Positions 11,867-23,924 of a stretch of DNA of 64,000 nucleotides are shown in pieces. The DNA lies in the NCBI GenBank assembly GCA_015680905.1, contig CM027378.1, positions 104,987,501 to 105,051,500 on the forward strand. Direction: 5' to 3'. The DNA is from Coptis chinensis. Taxonomy: Eukaryota; Streptophyta; Magnoliopsida; Ranunculales; Ranunculaceae. The position numbers were made by a program, and so were the translations under genes. Below the pieces are notes generated by a model that saw only the letters and a program-made list of their open reading frames with translations, was not told where the DNA came from and did no database searches. How positions within the stretch are numbered: the stretch's first letter is position 1; each line of letters begins with the position of its first letter.

Positions 11867-12234
11867 AATACTTTTATTTAATTATATATATAGGCTATTG
11901 TTCTTCTCATTTGATTGCCCCTTTCTTCAATTCCCTCTCTTCATCGGCTTATGCCTAGAACAAAATTCCAATACAGTCCAACCCTGATGATTTAGCGACC
12001 CACAATATTGTATAGTTACTCTGTACTAATCAGAGAGATCGCACGTGTAACATAATTAAGCAAAATTTTGCATCTTGTACTATGGGTTCCACTGCATCGA
12101 AAGCTAGAATTGGACCAAACCATGAAGTGGAGACGTCAGGTAGTTTGCAACAAAAGAAGAATCTATCGGTATGAATAGTTGTTCTAGAAGATCATTAATT
12201 CATTACTACAATGAATAATACTAGCAGAGAAATT

Positions 12235-12388
12235 CATTATCTTGTTGGGAGTCATCTTCATAAAGTGTCGGTAAATTTTTTGGATGATAATATCAGATAT
12301 ATGGAGTTCGAATCCTACCAGTATTAAAGAGTTATTGATCCTATTTAAAATAGATTTGCCAATCAAAATAAAAAATAATAAATAAATA
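12235..12388 (+). mobile_element. tRNA-derived SINE, copy 1
   Basis: Contains a degraded pol III box A region (AAAGTGTCGGTAA), a box B-like GGAGTTCGAATCC, the family body (TAAAGAGTTATTGATCC, then TTTAAAATAGATTTGCC) and an A-rich tail (AAAATAAAAAATAATAAATA). The same body and box order occur on the minus strand at 23925-24060, so this is a dispersed family. No clear target duplication was found because the tail abuts the Helitron array. The 11867-12234 flank has no other feature I recognise. Confidence 0.7.
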
Positions 12389-12815
12389 CTAGCTTGTAAG
12401 CCCGTTCATACGCACCGGCTCTTTTGAAAATATTTAGATTTTTTTAAAATTGGGACTACCATTTTAGTCGCCAACCAATTTTAATTTTCTAACAAATTGT
12501 TTTAAATTAAGTTTTAAAAACCTGTTTTTTCAATTAGGAGAAAGATCTTGTTTTAATAGGAGAATAATTCCCGTTTTAATTAGATAGGCTAGATTTTCCC
12601 TTTTCAATAGGGAAGGAATTCCCATTTTAATAGGAGAATGATTCCCGCTTTAATTAGAAGTGTTAGAATTTGTTTTAATAGGAGAATAATTCCCGTTATA
12701 ATAGGAGAATAATTTCCGTTTTTCAAATAAGAGAGAAATTCCCGTTTTAATAGGAGATGACGTGGAATTTTAATAGAGCTCGAAAAATATCTTTGTGGAA
12801 GCTTTAATATTAAGA
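12389..12815 (-). mobile_element. Short non-autonomous Helitron, array copy 1
   Basis: On the minus strand it begins TCTTAATATTAAAGC and ends with a hairpin (GCCGGTGCG/TATGAACGGGC), then TTACAAGCTAG followed by T. TC at the 5' end, a hairpin about 11 bases before a terminal CTAG, and an A/T junction are the diagnostic Helitron features. The body is made of repeated GGGAATTATTCTCCTATTAAAA-like units. It encodes no RepHel protein. Confidence 0.8.
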
Positions 12816-13275
12816 CTAGTTTGTAGGCTCGTGCATACGCACCGGCTCTTTTGAAAACATTTAGATTTCTTTTAGAAAATTGGGACTACTATTTTAGTCA
12901 CTAACCCATTTTAATTTTCTAACAAATTGTTTTAAATAAAGTTTTAATTAAATTTTAAAAAACCATTTTTTCAATTTGGAGAGAGATCATGTTTTAATAG
13001 GAGAATAATTCCCGTTTTAATTAGATATGCTAGATTTTCTCTTTTCAATAGGGGAGAAATTCCTATTTTAATAGAAGAATGATTCCCGCTTTAATTAGAA
13101 GTGTTAGAATTTGTTTTAATAGAAGAAGAATTCTCGTTATAATAGGAAATGAATTCCCGTTGTAAAAAAAAAATCTCGTTTTTCAAATAGGAGAAAAATT
13201 CTCGTTTTAATAGGAGATGACGTGAAATTTTAATAGAGCTCGAAAAATACCCCTTGTGGGAGCTTTAATATTAAG
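12816..13275 (-). mobile_element. Short Helitron, array copy 2
   Basis: Head-to-tail with copy 1: the terminal CTAG (12816-12819) directly abuts the TC start of copy 1 without a host base between. It has the same hairpin (GCCGGTGCGTATGCACG) and the same body, slightly longer because it carries extra copies of the internal GGGAATT unit. Confidence 0.8.
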
Positions 13276-13643
13276 ACTAACTTGTAGGCCCGTGCATACG
13301 CACCGACTTTTTTGAAAATATTTAGATTTTTTTTAGAAAATTGAGACTACTGTTTTAGTCGATAACCCGTTTTAATTTTCTAACAAATTGTTTTAAATTA
13401 AGTTTGAAAAAACCCGTTTTTTCAAGTGGGAGAGAGATCATGTTTTAATAGGAGAATAATTCCCGTTTTAATTAAAAGTGCTAAAATTTGTTTTAATATG
13501 AGAGAAATTATGAATTCCCGTTGTAAAAAAGGATTCCCATTTTTCAAATAGGAAAGAAATTCTCGTTTTAATAGGAGATGACGTGGAATTTTAATAGAGC
13601 TCGAAAAATACCTTTTGTGAGAACTTTAATATTAAGATATAGA
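13276..13643 (-). mobile_element. Short Helitron, array copy 3
   Basis: Third head-to-tail copy, with an internal deletion relative to copy 2. Its 3' terminus reads TTAG on the minus strand instead of CTAG. Its 5' end is TCTATATCTTAATATT, or TCTTAATATT if measured as in the internal junctions. The same family occurs singly and in the opposite orientation at 62700-63167. Confidence 0.78.
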
Positions 13644-14163
13644 TATAGAAATGTTGAGTGCCAAACAAAGGATCTTGCGTAAAAAGAAGTTGACATTGGA
13701 CCTACTAATTGCCAAAGCGCCACTTAGCATGTAAATGAATCTTTCTTTTAAAGCACAATTGATTGATCCATTTTTGCTCATATTTTGCCATTCTAGAAGC
13801 TAATTCATTGGAGGGATCCCTCCAGTGAATCCAAAGTGAAGCAACTACTTTTGTAGAGATGCACGCACTCCATGCCCGACATAATTGTGAAGCAACACTT
13901 TCAACTGGTTTTTTTTTTATCTACCAGAGTGTATCCGTTATCGTTTTTGCATATTAACTTTACATTATATATGTCCAATTTTGATTTTTAATTTAGCACG
14001 AGTAGATTTAGCAAAACCATTATCCCTTTGATGTCCATCTCCAACCCCTAGGCTTTAAATTAACTGCGAGATGCACATATACAATTATAGACATTATAGA
14101 TACCATCAATTCATTCAATAAACAAACTTGCCAGCCTTTACAAGAGTTGAAGGTCACTAGGTC
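13644..14163. other. Unassigned intergenic DNA
   Basis: No coding frame, terminal repeat or RNA gene recognised. Confidence 0.5.
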
Positions 14164-14510
14164 CAAGGCCCAAAATTTCCAATATATCCCCTATATATCG
14201 GATATATCGGATTTTTGGTGAAAAGTTTTATCGGATATCTCACGATATATGCTCATACATATATACATATTTCGAAATTTCAATATTAAATTATTAACAA
14301 TTGGTCAAAAAGTCAACTATATATATCGATTATCTCGGAAATATCGATTATATCGGCGATATAAACTTTCATATCGGAAATTCCGATATATCTCGGAAAA
14401 AAGGGGTTTAATATTCGGTGGATATATGTCGGAAATATCGATATCGGTGTACCAATTTACCGAGATATATAGGCGAGATATCGGATATCTCGGCGATATT
14501 TTGGGCCATG
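14164..14510 (-). mobile_element. ATATCG-rich MITE, copy 1
   Basis: Ends are CAAGGCCCAAAAT and ATTTTGGGCCATG, an inverted pair. The interior is a reiteration of (C)CGATATAT/ATATCGG words plus GTCAACTATATA and GGTGTACCAATTTACC blocks shared with 39493-39897, here in reverse orientation. A matching target duplication was not found for this copy. hAT-type assignment rests on sister copies with perfect 8-bp duplications. Confidence 0.75.
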
Positions 14511-14855
14511 GGTCAAGCAGCGAGTCGCCCACATGTACAAACATTGACAGATGAGAGTTCAAAGAGTAAACAAACCTTCTAGATCTGATGTCGATATCAG
14601 CGCGCCAAAGTGAATAATGAAGTTTGTGATACGATAGAAAAGTTATCGTTAACGTTTTGATCAAATTTGTGTCGTTTTCAAAATAAAATAAATTCCACAG
14701 CCCATATTACACTCAATCTCAAATGGATAAACAAACAAAGTTTACACGGGACTACCACAAGTGCCACGCACACTCGCTTGCTCACATTTTATTTTATGGA
14801 AGAGACAAACTACTCATTTCGGCAAAGTTTTTTCTTTTTTCTTAGAATATCTTTA
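14511..14855. other. Unassigned segment, partly repeated at 28136-28380
   Basis: Shares words in the same order with the DNA right of another ATATCG MITE: GTAAACAAACCTTCTAGAT, then the CACTCAATCTCAAATGGA region. This suggests an old duplicated or repeated flank. No coding frame recognised. Confidence 0.4.
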
Positions 14856-15434
14856 AGAGAGTATCTTTAGGACGAGACACTATTCTAGCATCAAACACTA
14901 AATTTTCAATAATTTGGTATTTTTTCATTTTCAAGATAGACATCTTTTGGTAAAAACACCAAAGCAAATACCAAAATTTAAATATTTTGGTGTTTGTTTT
15001 TGGTGCTATATCAAATTTCTCTCGCGGTTTTGGAAAAACTGCGCAGTATTTCAAACTCCATATGGGTTTGGGCTAGAGTGTGAGCTTCAATAACGCGGTT
15101 TTGCGAAAACCGCACAATATTTACAACATCGCGTGCTCTAAATGAAGAGATCTACGCAGAAAATACGGGTTAAAATATTATATAGCCGCGATTGTGATGA
15201 TATAATCTTGCGCAGCTTTCAAAAAACGCGGTGGGCTTGGACTTCTGTGGTGGGCATCTATGGTATGGTTTTGCAAAAACAGCTTAGACTATATGGCGCG
15301 GTTTATCTAAAATCGCAACATTTGATGTCAGCTTTTTGATATCACTCTTGAAGTTGGTTGGTGTAAATTTGGTTTGGTATTTAGTTTGGTTTAAAATTTT
15401 GGTATTTTTTTTGTATTGTTCCTAAAGATGCTCT
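14856..15434. mobile_element. MITE with TA flanks and GCGGTTTT palindromes
   Basis: The ends AGAGAGTATCTTTAGGA and TCCTAAAGATGCTCT are inverted repeats with small differences. Each is flanked by TA, so a Tc1/mariner-type (Stowaway-like) or PIF-like MITE is plausible. Inside are several GCGGTTTT...AAAACCGC palindromes in otherwise A/T-rich DNA, and the subterminal TTTGGTATTT/AAATACCAAA blocks are inverted too. The small open frame at 15142-15339 has no recognisable domain. Confidence 0.6.
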
Positions 15435-16728
15435 TAGCTCACTTATTAGTCACTTAATTACCTCTTTTCTTGCACTTTTATTACCATCCCCTGAACTTCC
15501 GTCACTATTCATCTAAAAGATTCTTTCCTACACCATTATTTGTAAGTTTACTCGATGATAGATAGTTTTAATTTTGCAAAACTAGCCCGCAATCTGAATA
15601 ACGAGATTCTTAAAAAATGTGCGCTTTTATACAAATAATGAGGCCCAAGCATGAGGCACCCGCTATTGAAAAAAAATACTAGCAAGCCATGATTTCTTCT
15701 ACAAATGACAATCCCCTGATGGCCGCCGCTACATATTTAGAACAAATTTGAATTGTTTTCCCCTTCAGGAAATCAAATTTTCAATTTTCAATTTTCAATT
15801 TGTAAACCAATTTTGGGGTGGAAATTTTATGCCATTAAAAAGCACATCCATCTTGATTCCTAAACTATACTAGTTTATGTAAAAACTTAAAAACTAAAAA
15901 CAAAAATAAAAAAATCAAAAGTCAATAGTCAAAAGGAAAGAGAGAGAGAGAGTGAGTGATTGATGGAAAATAGGATAGTGATAAAGAGGATAGAGAAGTA
16001 TAGACCCCACAATACCACATTTCCATTTTCCAAGCCATGGGTCTACATTCCACCTTTCCTACATTTCTACGTTCAACATGGTTAAGGCAGGCCCTCCGTT
16101 AATTCTGGTCTCATTTCTTCATGCTTGCTTCGTAGTTCATATTCAACATCCCACACCAAATGACTCTGTAACCAACGTGCAACCCACGTGCTGGGTCATA
16201 ACGAACATGGACACAATCTCTGCTTGTATGCCAAGCATATCATTCCAAACAAACCTGTTTGTCTTCTAGATTAGAACCTTTCTTCCACTAATTCCCCATT
16301 CTTTAATTCAAGCTGTTGAAATTTGAGTTCTTTATTGACATAAACATTTGTCGTCTATTATGTCTTCTAAAACCCTATAAAGGGACTATTCAGATGCTTT
16401 CAGCCATTAACTAATTCAAATCGAACTTATCGTAGTTATCTTCCTAACGATGTTGACTGCCAAAACTGAGGAATTAGATTCCAGTGGGCAACCGAACTTT
16501 TTTTTTTTCTTCGATGGGATGGGGGCAACCGAACTTTGGACTTACTGATTGTAGTGAATTTTATATGTGGACAGTTGGACACTTATTCTATATGGGCTTG
16601 TGGAACGAATAGGATATCGACATTTGTCAAAATTAGTTAGTCATTCTTAACTACGGTTAGCCCAAAAGTAATTAGTTTTAATTGGAAACTAATTATTGAA
16701 GAATCAAACAAGATTACCTTCCTAAAAT
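15435..16728. other. Unassigned intergenic DNA
   Basis: Low-complexity tracts (CAATTTT repeats near 15780; a GA run near 15940) but no coding frame I can support. The 63-codon frame at 16078-16269 lacks recognisable domain content or a gene context. Confidence 0.5.
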
Positions 16729-17113
16729 TAGGGCTCTCAATGGACGAGACAAGCTCAAAGCCGGATTGAATCCGAACCGATAAGACAAGGACTTAGACTT
16801 TAAATTTAGCCCGATAAAATTATTGGGCCAAGTCTGGACATACCTATATCCGATCCGATAATAGCCCAGCCCGAAATCTATAATAGTTTATGTGTTTTAT
16901 ATTTAATATTATTAATATATCTATTATATTTATTGAAAGTTGACATAGAAAATTGGAAGCCATATTGGTTAATATTGTGCCTACCACACACAAGAGTTGT
17001 GGGTTCGATAGACAAAAATAACAATTCCCCTGTATTGCTAACAACTTAGGTCTGGCCCGAATCCGAACTTGCCCAATAGGACCTAGGCTGGGTTTGGACC
17101 CGTTGACAACCCT
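16729..17113. mobile_element. hAT-like MITE with GGCCCGA/CCGAACC termini
   Basis: Inverted ends TAGGGCTCTCAATGGACGAG and CCCGTTGACAACCCT are flanked by CCTAAAAT and ACTAAAAT (7 of 8 match). Subterminal sequence repeats CCGATCCGATAA- and GCCCGAATCCGAAC-like words. Between about 16935 and 17045 is a tRNA-like stretch (GCCATATTGGTTAATATTGTGCC, then GAGTTGTGGGTTCGATAG), perhaps a SINE that landed inside. Confidence 0.65.
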
Positions 17114-17617
17114 ACTAAAATCTAGGGGGGAAAAGAGAGAGAAGTGCCAATTCCATTAACAACGCGTTTTCACCTTTAGTTTTCAATTTCGATCAGATAT
17201 AGCATCTTAATGTTTAGTGGACTACTAATCCAAGTGCATTAGAAGTCCATAATACACGTTGTTAGTTTCTGTTGAGATTATTCCACTCCAATTTTTAAGT
17301 ACGTTCGTCTATTTCTCTTCCGAACCTCTTCTCATATTAATAGAATTGACCATTCACATAACTTCAACTTTATGGAGAAATTGACAATTTAATATAGTAT
17401 CGGAGCTCAGATTTATAAGAGGTTTCGGGTTCAAGTCTTGCCCAAAAAATTTAAAAAAATACACACCTGTGTTTATTTCCAATGTGTCCCGCCCATTTCT
17501 CTTCCAAACCTCCTCTCATATTAATAGAATTGCTATAGAGAAATTGGCAATTTAACAATTTCACCTGTGTGTGCCAATGAAGGAAGTCAATTATCGAAAA
17601 AAAAAAACACACATGCT
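17114..17617. other. Unassigned DNA with a direct repeat and a SINE-like segment
   Basis: CATTTCTCTTCC-AACCTC and TCATATTAATAGAATTG occur twice (about 17310-17350 and 17495-17533). Between them is GTATCGGAGCTCAGAT followed by GGTTTCGGGTTCAAGTCTTG, an arrangement like pol III boxes A and B of a plant SINE with an A-rich end near 17450. Evidence is weak. Confidence 0.4.
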
Positions 17618-18099
17618 AATACAATCATAGTTCGGGATTTCGGAATTCCGACAAATCTAAAACTGAAATTCATCAAATTTCGACCCTATCATATTTTTTT
17701 TTTTTTTTTTGTTGGTAAGCGAGGTTTTTAGAGAGGTCCCCTACCCCTTTTATTGAAATAAAATGTTGTAATCAAACTTTGTTACATTCTCACTCTCTCA
17801 CATATTGCTTACCCCTCGCATCATCATATATAATTTTTTTACATCTTTCGGCCAAAGAAGGTGCATACTAATTCTAAAAATTACATGATGGGATATTAGC
17901 TGCAATAGCATCAATCCCTAAAAACATGAAAAATGGCAAACCCGTCAAAATGGGCCTTCATTCGCATAATAGCCCGGTACCATCTTCTCGGCCCGCCATG
18001 GTCAGCCGGCCCCTTCCTTTAAATATGCTATTACGCTCTTTGAATCGATCACGTGTTTTAACTTCCTTATTCCCTTTACTTAGCCATTTTCAGCCCCTG

Positions 18100-21000
18100 C
18101 TTTCAATCTGCTTCTAGCTTCGATGAGATCAATCGACATCTTACTTGCTCTTCCATGACTTGCCGCCACTACTTCCCCCTTCACTATTACTAATCATAAC
18201 CCCCTAAATGCCCTTTGAGTGTTCCATCCGTGTTGAGAGTATAAGTTCCCATTTCGATTTCTACCACCGTACCAATTTTTCCTTCTTTGTTTGATTTCTA
18301 CTTCCACATTCCACATATCTAACCTTTCAATTTCGGCCCGTACTCCATTCTAATCTCTACCGCCTTCAACTTTGCTCGACATCACCAAACAACACTCGAG
18401 CTTTGCTTGCTCGATATTCATCCTTTATTCTCGAAAATCCTATCATTTCTAGCTTTCCAAGTCACATAATTGTACCCATTCCACATTAGTCGCAAGACAT
18501 CCTTCTCAATTCCTTGCCCCCGTGTGCGTTGCTTCAACCCATGATACCTCTCCCCGCCATGTAGCTGCCATTGTTACGCTATATCCCATTTTCTCAAGTA
18601 TCATGCCCCATAAGGATTGTGATATAGAGCATTCATGGAATAGATCGTCTCGAACCTTTATACAAATATCCGACTCAACAACCTTTTGTTCTTTCAGTTT
18701 TGCGAGTTTTCACCCCCCACTTAAAGCCATCCAACCTCGATGAAGGAGTGTCCGGAATCTTGTTTGAGTACCACACCGGTTTATGCCATCAACTTCATGC
18801 CTTATCCCTCTCAGACTTTCATAAGTGTCCTTCATGTTGTACTCTCTAGTTGTGGATGCAGACCATACTATGTTGTCCTCGTTACCCATAATCTCCACTT
18901 CATTTTGTATTGCTTCAGTAATCTCGCCTATTTTATTTCTTACGTTACTCGTGAATTCCCATGTACCATCTGTTATGAAATTCGAAGCCGTGGCCTGCAT
19001 GTTACAACTAGAGTCATATAACAAACCTTGTGGAAACTGATCTCTTAATATCCCAAAAGGGTGCCAAGGATCATTCCAGAAACTCGTTCCTCTGCCATTG
19101 CCTATCTGATGAAATACTATTGTTGATGCTTCCTTTCTCACTTTAAGTATATTCCTCCAAAATTGAAGAACGGTCATTTGGTGTTTTCATAAATCTCTCC
19201 CTCGACTAGATTCCTTTGTACCCACTGCACCCACAGTTGTTGTCCGAATGAGCTTCCATAGTGGTTTCATGATTGCAATTAACCTTCTCTATGCTTCAAT
19301 CCCTAAGCCACCTTCCTCATATGGATAATGTATCATCCCATCCTATCAAGGCATGAGATTGTTTGCGGTCATTTTGAAAGTTCCTCGAAAATTTTATTGA
19401 TGTCATCAATTATTTTTGAGGTAGTGTGAATGCACCATCCAATACACACTCGGATTATTCAACACTACCTTTACTAATTGTAATCTTCCCGCGTAAGAAA
19501 GTAATCTTCCCTTCCAACTTTGAATATGTAATCTTTGATATTAAAGGACAACAATCGTGGACTTCAAAATTTGTAGTGATTAAAGGCGTAGATACTTCAC
19601 GGGCAGCAAACCCACCCCTAGGAAATAGAAGTATTTGCTCTATGGTTGTACTTGTACTACCATCCACCCAAAGAAAATATTGCTTTTTGTACATTCACTT
19701 CCAACCCGATATCAAAATATGGAGGTTATCCTTCAAATTTTAGCAAATGCTTCTATCATCTCCGTGCATATAAACACCATCAAGTCATCTCGCAAAGGAT
19801 AAATGTGTAATAATAGGTTTCGCAGACACTTAGCATGTAACCGATTTGGCCTTCTCTAACACCGTGATGCATGATTTCCGTAAATAAATCCATCTCCGAA
19901 CAAATAGATAAAAGCGATATTTGGGTCACCTGCCTAATCCCTCTTTTTCCTTTGAAGTATCCATACGACGATCCATTAATCATAATCAATAAGACGTCTC
20001 CATACACAATATTTCACCCATTTAATGAACCTTTTCGCATCCCAACTCTTCTCATAGCAAACTCAACTCATTCCCATCTAACTCAATCATATGCCTTTCT
20101 TAAATCTACTTTTGCCGCATATCTTGGTGGATATTCATTTCTGTGATAATTATGTACTAATTCTTGAGATAAATGACCGTTATCCCTCGATACTTCTTCC
20201 AATCGATAAAAGGCCGATTGGTTAAGATTCACTAATATTAATTCCTTCATTCTCCTTGTCATTACCTTGGTTATGCACTTATATATAACCCCCAAACAAG
20301 CAATAGGTCTATAATCTGATAAAGACAGAGGTACTTGTACTTTTGGTATAAGTGTAATACACGTAGCATTTACCTCACTGAGCATCTGGTTCGAGTAGAA
20401 AAAATTTTGTATAGCCTTGATGAAATCATCACCAATGATCCTCCAAGTGCATTTGAAGAAAAAAGGCAAAACCATCACTTCCGGTGCTTTTTCATCACCA
20501 ATGTTTGCTAGAGCTTCTATTATTTCATCTCTAGTTACCTCTCTCTGTAACTCCTCATAGTTCTGTGTGCTGATTTGCTGCCTTTACCCAATACCATTAA
20601 AAATCGAGACATCCACATCCATCATCATATTAGGGGCAGTAAATTCCTTTGTAGTACTCCACACATTCATTACCAATCTCATTGTAGTCCTCAGATACAT
20701 TCCTCCCCGCATCCCGCAAACATGTAATCTTGTTTGTAACTCTCCTTGCTTGCAATTTAAAAAGTAAGTCAATTATCTCCTCCCCTATCACTTGATCTCT
20801 TGACTTTTGTCTATACATATCTTCCTCGGTTGTCGCTTAGCGTGCATAGGCTGTAATCACTTGTCTTTCTTTCATAATAATCTCACCGCTCATACTGAGT
20901 TTGTAGTTCTGTTTGCACCTTATCCATTTCTTGTTTTATTTCTCTAACCCGTCCACTACACTTCCCACTCGCCTCTATTCCATTGTATAAGTCTTTTTTA

Positions 21001-21830
21001 AATCGGTTTAACTTTCTCATGAAGACATACATCGGATTCCCCGACCACCTCACTTCCCCAAGCCTTTGCTACTGTATTCATAAAATCCTTTTCTCTATAC
21101 CGGTTAAAAATTTAAATGCTCGCTTCTTTTGATTCCCTTGTATCCTGAATTCACTATCATGGGCGATGGTCGAGATCGCACTTGAATTCAAGAACTCCGC
21201 TTCATGGTTCTCATATGCCCCAACCCACTATTCGCCATTACCGATCTAGTTTGAGCTAATCCTATCAACTTGCCTGTTGTTCCAAGTATATAGATTACCT
21301 TTAAACTTGATATCTACCATTTCCTTTGGTTTACGTCAAAAATCTGCATAGTTACGCTTTACTTCCAACCCACCGACTTTTTTCACTTGAGTTCAAGATT
21401 ATAGTTGAAATCACCCATTAGCATCCAAGGCTTCTGAATTTGGCATGCTAACTCTCCTAGGCTTCTCCATAATTCTCTCCTTGCATTCATGTTCGACTTT
21501 CGCATACACAATGATATTACCACCTCATCTCCGACATCGTGCTTACCTCCATTGTTATGTCTTTGAGTCCTTCTTTAATAACTTCACAGACACCGATCCC
21601 AACAAACCCATATATTACCTCCATCAATGTCATTGTAATTGTCCTCTAGTTGCCATTGATTAAAAGTTTTCCTAAAAATCCTCTCTCGAATTTTCTTTTT
21701 AACTCTTGTTTCTACTACTCCCATCATACTAATATCATACTTCCTCAACATTTCTTTAACTTCTACTTGTTTGAATCCTTTATTGAAACCCCTCACATTC
21801 CAACAGGCGTAATTAATCATTAAGATTTTG
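18100..21830 (-). pseudogene. LINE ORF2: endonuclease and reverse transcriptase
   Basis: The endonuclease starts near 21820 with MINYACWNVRGFNKGFKQVE and MMGVVETRVK, containing the conserved N-x-R-G and V-E-T/R residues. Reverse transcriptase motifs at 20478-20083 are FFYSNQMLSEVNATCITLIP, then LSDYRPIACLGVIYKCITKV and YAAKVDLRKAYD, the first catalytic Asp block. The zf-RVT-like tail is at 19177-18600 (IGNGRGTSFWNDPWHPFG, then DDLFHECSISQSLW). Multiple stops and frameshifts lie between. The catalytic YADD block was not identified, so activity is excluded. Confidence 0.87.
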
Positions 21831-21835
21831 AGTTT

Positions 21836-23679
21836 GTGCTAAGAGGCTTAGCTTCTCCCCTTCTTTGTCTTTGCCTTTACGCCCTCCGCGCTTTATGTGA
21901 TTTCCCATATCTTTGCTCCATCCGATCGTGTAACATCACCATGGTTCATTCAAACCTTCATCCATCCCTCTTCCCGCCCGAACTTCGGCCAAGATGTTTA
22001 AAACGATTATCTCCTTGTGGCGACACCATCCTTTCATTCAATTTCGTTCATTACTATTTTTTCCATTTCCAAATGCATTCCTTTCACTTTTGGCCGTGAC
22101 TTGTACCAATTATCGCGACTCTACTACCTTTCCCCATTGATGCTTCTCGCCTTTATAGCTATGTTTCTTCTTTGGCGATTGCCACTCAGGTTCCTCACCG
22201 GACCGATGTACTTCCTGTATTTCTCTGCTTCTAACACCGCCAATTGTTCCCCTTAATACCATCCGTATTTTTCCATTACTATTTCAGCCCCTTTTCCCTT
22301 CGCCAGATCCTCTCTCGCCACTCTCCTTCTCGCACCTCTATGTCCGAAGTTTTGGATTGTATTCCTTCGTAATTCCTTTGTCTCCCTTTTTCAGCCATAC
22401 TTTCGTGCTTTTTGCTTCGTACTTGGCTGCCTTTCAAGGTAATATCGATGACCAAACACCTTGCAACCACTACAAAGACGGTGGTCTCCAATTGTACTTT
22501 CGAACTCTATCTTGTGCGCTCTTCGTTGATCCATACTTCATTTGATTCCCTCCGGATACGGACATGAGGTATCTATCTCTATACACACTCTTGCATACGG
22601 TTCTTGCCATATTCTCCGTTAGGGCGATCAGGAACATCGGTATCCCAATCGCATCTCCCCACTTGGCTAAAGCCATTCTTATTCCACATTTCCATAGGTA
22701 ATCCTTTTACCACTACCCAAATAGGTATCGTTTTTCAACTCTCGCATTTCGCCTCAACAAAAGTCTCCAAGGCCTAACAACGCGACGAAATCCAATATCC
22801 AACGCTACCTTTATGTTCTTCTTCCTTCTCAAACTGAAAAGTGAACATTGTATCTGCATAAAGGCTTCATAATAAACTTTTTTGTCCTCCATGTTCTCCC
22901 TACTATCTCCTTAACATAGTTGTAATTCATAAACTTTCCCACAAACGACCCAACCACCAAATTCTCGAATCTTTTATTGAACTTCGGTTGAATCTGTGAG
23001 CTCTGCAATGGATAATGTGCTTTCCATTGACAACGGTCGGTGGAATGTAACTTCGATTCATCTTTTCCAAAGACCCTTTTTCCCAATTACCTCCCAAGAG
23101 CTTTTGACTCTTGATGTTCCCTTAACATTAACATTAATCGGATTTCCACTCGTTCACCACCGTACTCTTTCCAATCACTTCAAATATCATGGTTATCGGT
23201 CCTCTCTTTTCCCTTTCGCTTCGGATCCTATAATATCGGTGTTGTCATCATTGGTGATACCTTCAACTCCTCGAAGTTCTTGTTTCCTTACCATAAATAT
23301 CAGACATCTTCTTGTAGTTTATTCAAATTTCTTGAGTGCTTTCGAGACGCGTCCCACTACCAAGTCGTGAGTTTCCTTTCCCTTCCCATCAAGATGCTCA
23401 AGAAATAAAATATATCAAGGGCAAGGTCCTTTAATACATGTTTTCCTGTTCGAAGTTATGTCCCTCTAGCAAACCCAAATTTGCAAAGTCTATTCTTTTC
23501 CTGAATCTTTCTAACGAACCCACTCCGTACTTCTTGATGAAAGCAAAGTTTACTAAATCCATATCACTCTCCTCACTCGATGGTGAAATACTAAAAGAGT
23601 CATCTTCCTCATCCCTAACTCTAGCTGGTGTGCTAGGGTTTATTGCATTTGAAAAACCTAAACATTGTGTTTTTTTCAT
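21836..23679 (-). pseudogene. LINE ORF1 (DUF4283-like gag)
   Basis: Starts near 23679 (MKKTQCLGFSNAINPSTPARV, with an acidic segment). At 23086-22829 it has LVVGSFVGKFMNYNYVKEIV and GRTWRTKKFIMKPL, resembling the DUF4283 nucleic-acid-binding domain of plant LINE ORF1. Further downstream is PMEMWNKNGFSQVG-like sequence with frame changes. Interrupted by several stops, so a remnant. It lies directly upstream of ORF2 as expected. Confidence 0.75.
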
Positions 23680-23781
23680 GTTTTTTGTGTTTATTTTGTA
23701 AAAAGACCTAACTACCCCTAAGGTTTAAAATCCCCCCTAAGAAGTCCCCATTAACAACTAACAAGCTCCTACAACAAAATA

Positions 23782-23900
23782 GGGGTGCAACACGAGGACT
23801 TCCCAGGAGGTCCCCCATCCTAGTACTACTCTCGCCCAAGCACGCTTAACTCCGGAGTTCTGATGGGATCCGGTGCATTAATGCTGGTATGGTCGCACCC
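23782..23900 (-). rRNA. 5S rRNA sequence, probably a dispersed pseudogene copy
   Basis: 119 bases read on the minus strand from GGGTGCGACCATACCAGC to GTGTTGCACCCC. It follows the plant 5S sequence along its full length with about four differences that I can see, including ATTAATG for ACTAATG and GGGGGACC for GGGTGACC. The internal control region (AGTTAAGCGTGCTTGGGC) is intact and a T-run (TATTTTG) follows the 3' end. It is a single copy embedded in retroelement debris, not a tandem 5S array, so expression is doubtful. Confidence 0.85.
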
Positions 23901-23924
23901 AAACGATATGGGAACGCGAAACAT

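Larger units (their letters stand above)
17693..23700 (-). mobile_element. LINE (L1-type non-LTR retrotransposon)
   Basis: On the minus strand the order is ORF1 (gag-like), an APE-type endonuclease, reverse transcriptase, a C-terminal zf-RVT-like region, a 3' end reading CAATAAAAGGGGTAGGGGAC and then a poly(A) tail (T run at about 17693-17711). That is a full-length plant L1 layout. All ORFs are broken. The 5' end is unclear because 5S and SINE sequences follow directly, and I found no flanking duplication. Confidence 0.88.

Noticed and set aside
12389-13643. Satellite DNA or CRISPR-like array
   Set aside because: Units of 370-460 bp have Helitron termini and a dispersed single copy; this is a transposon multimer in a plant genome.
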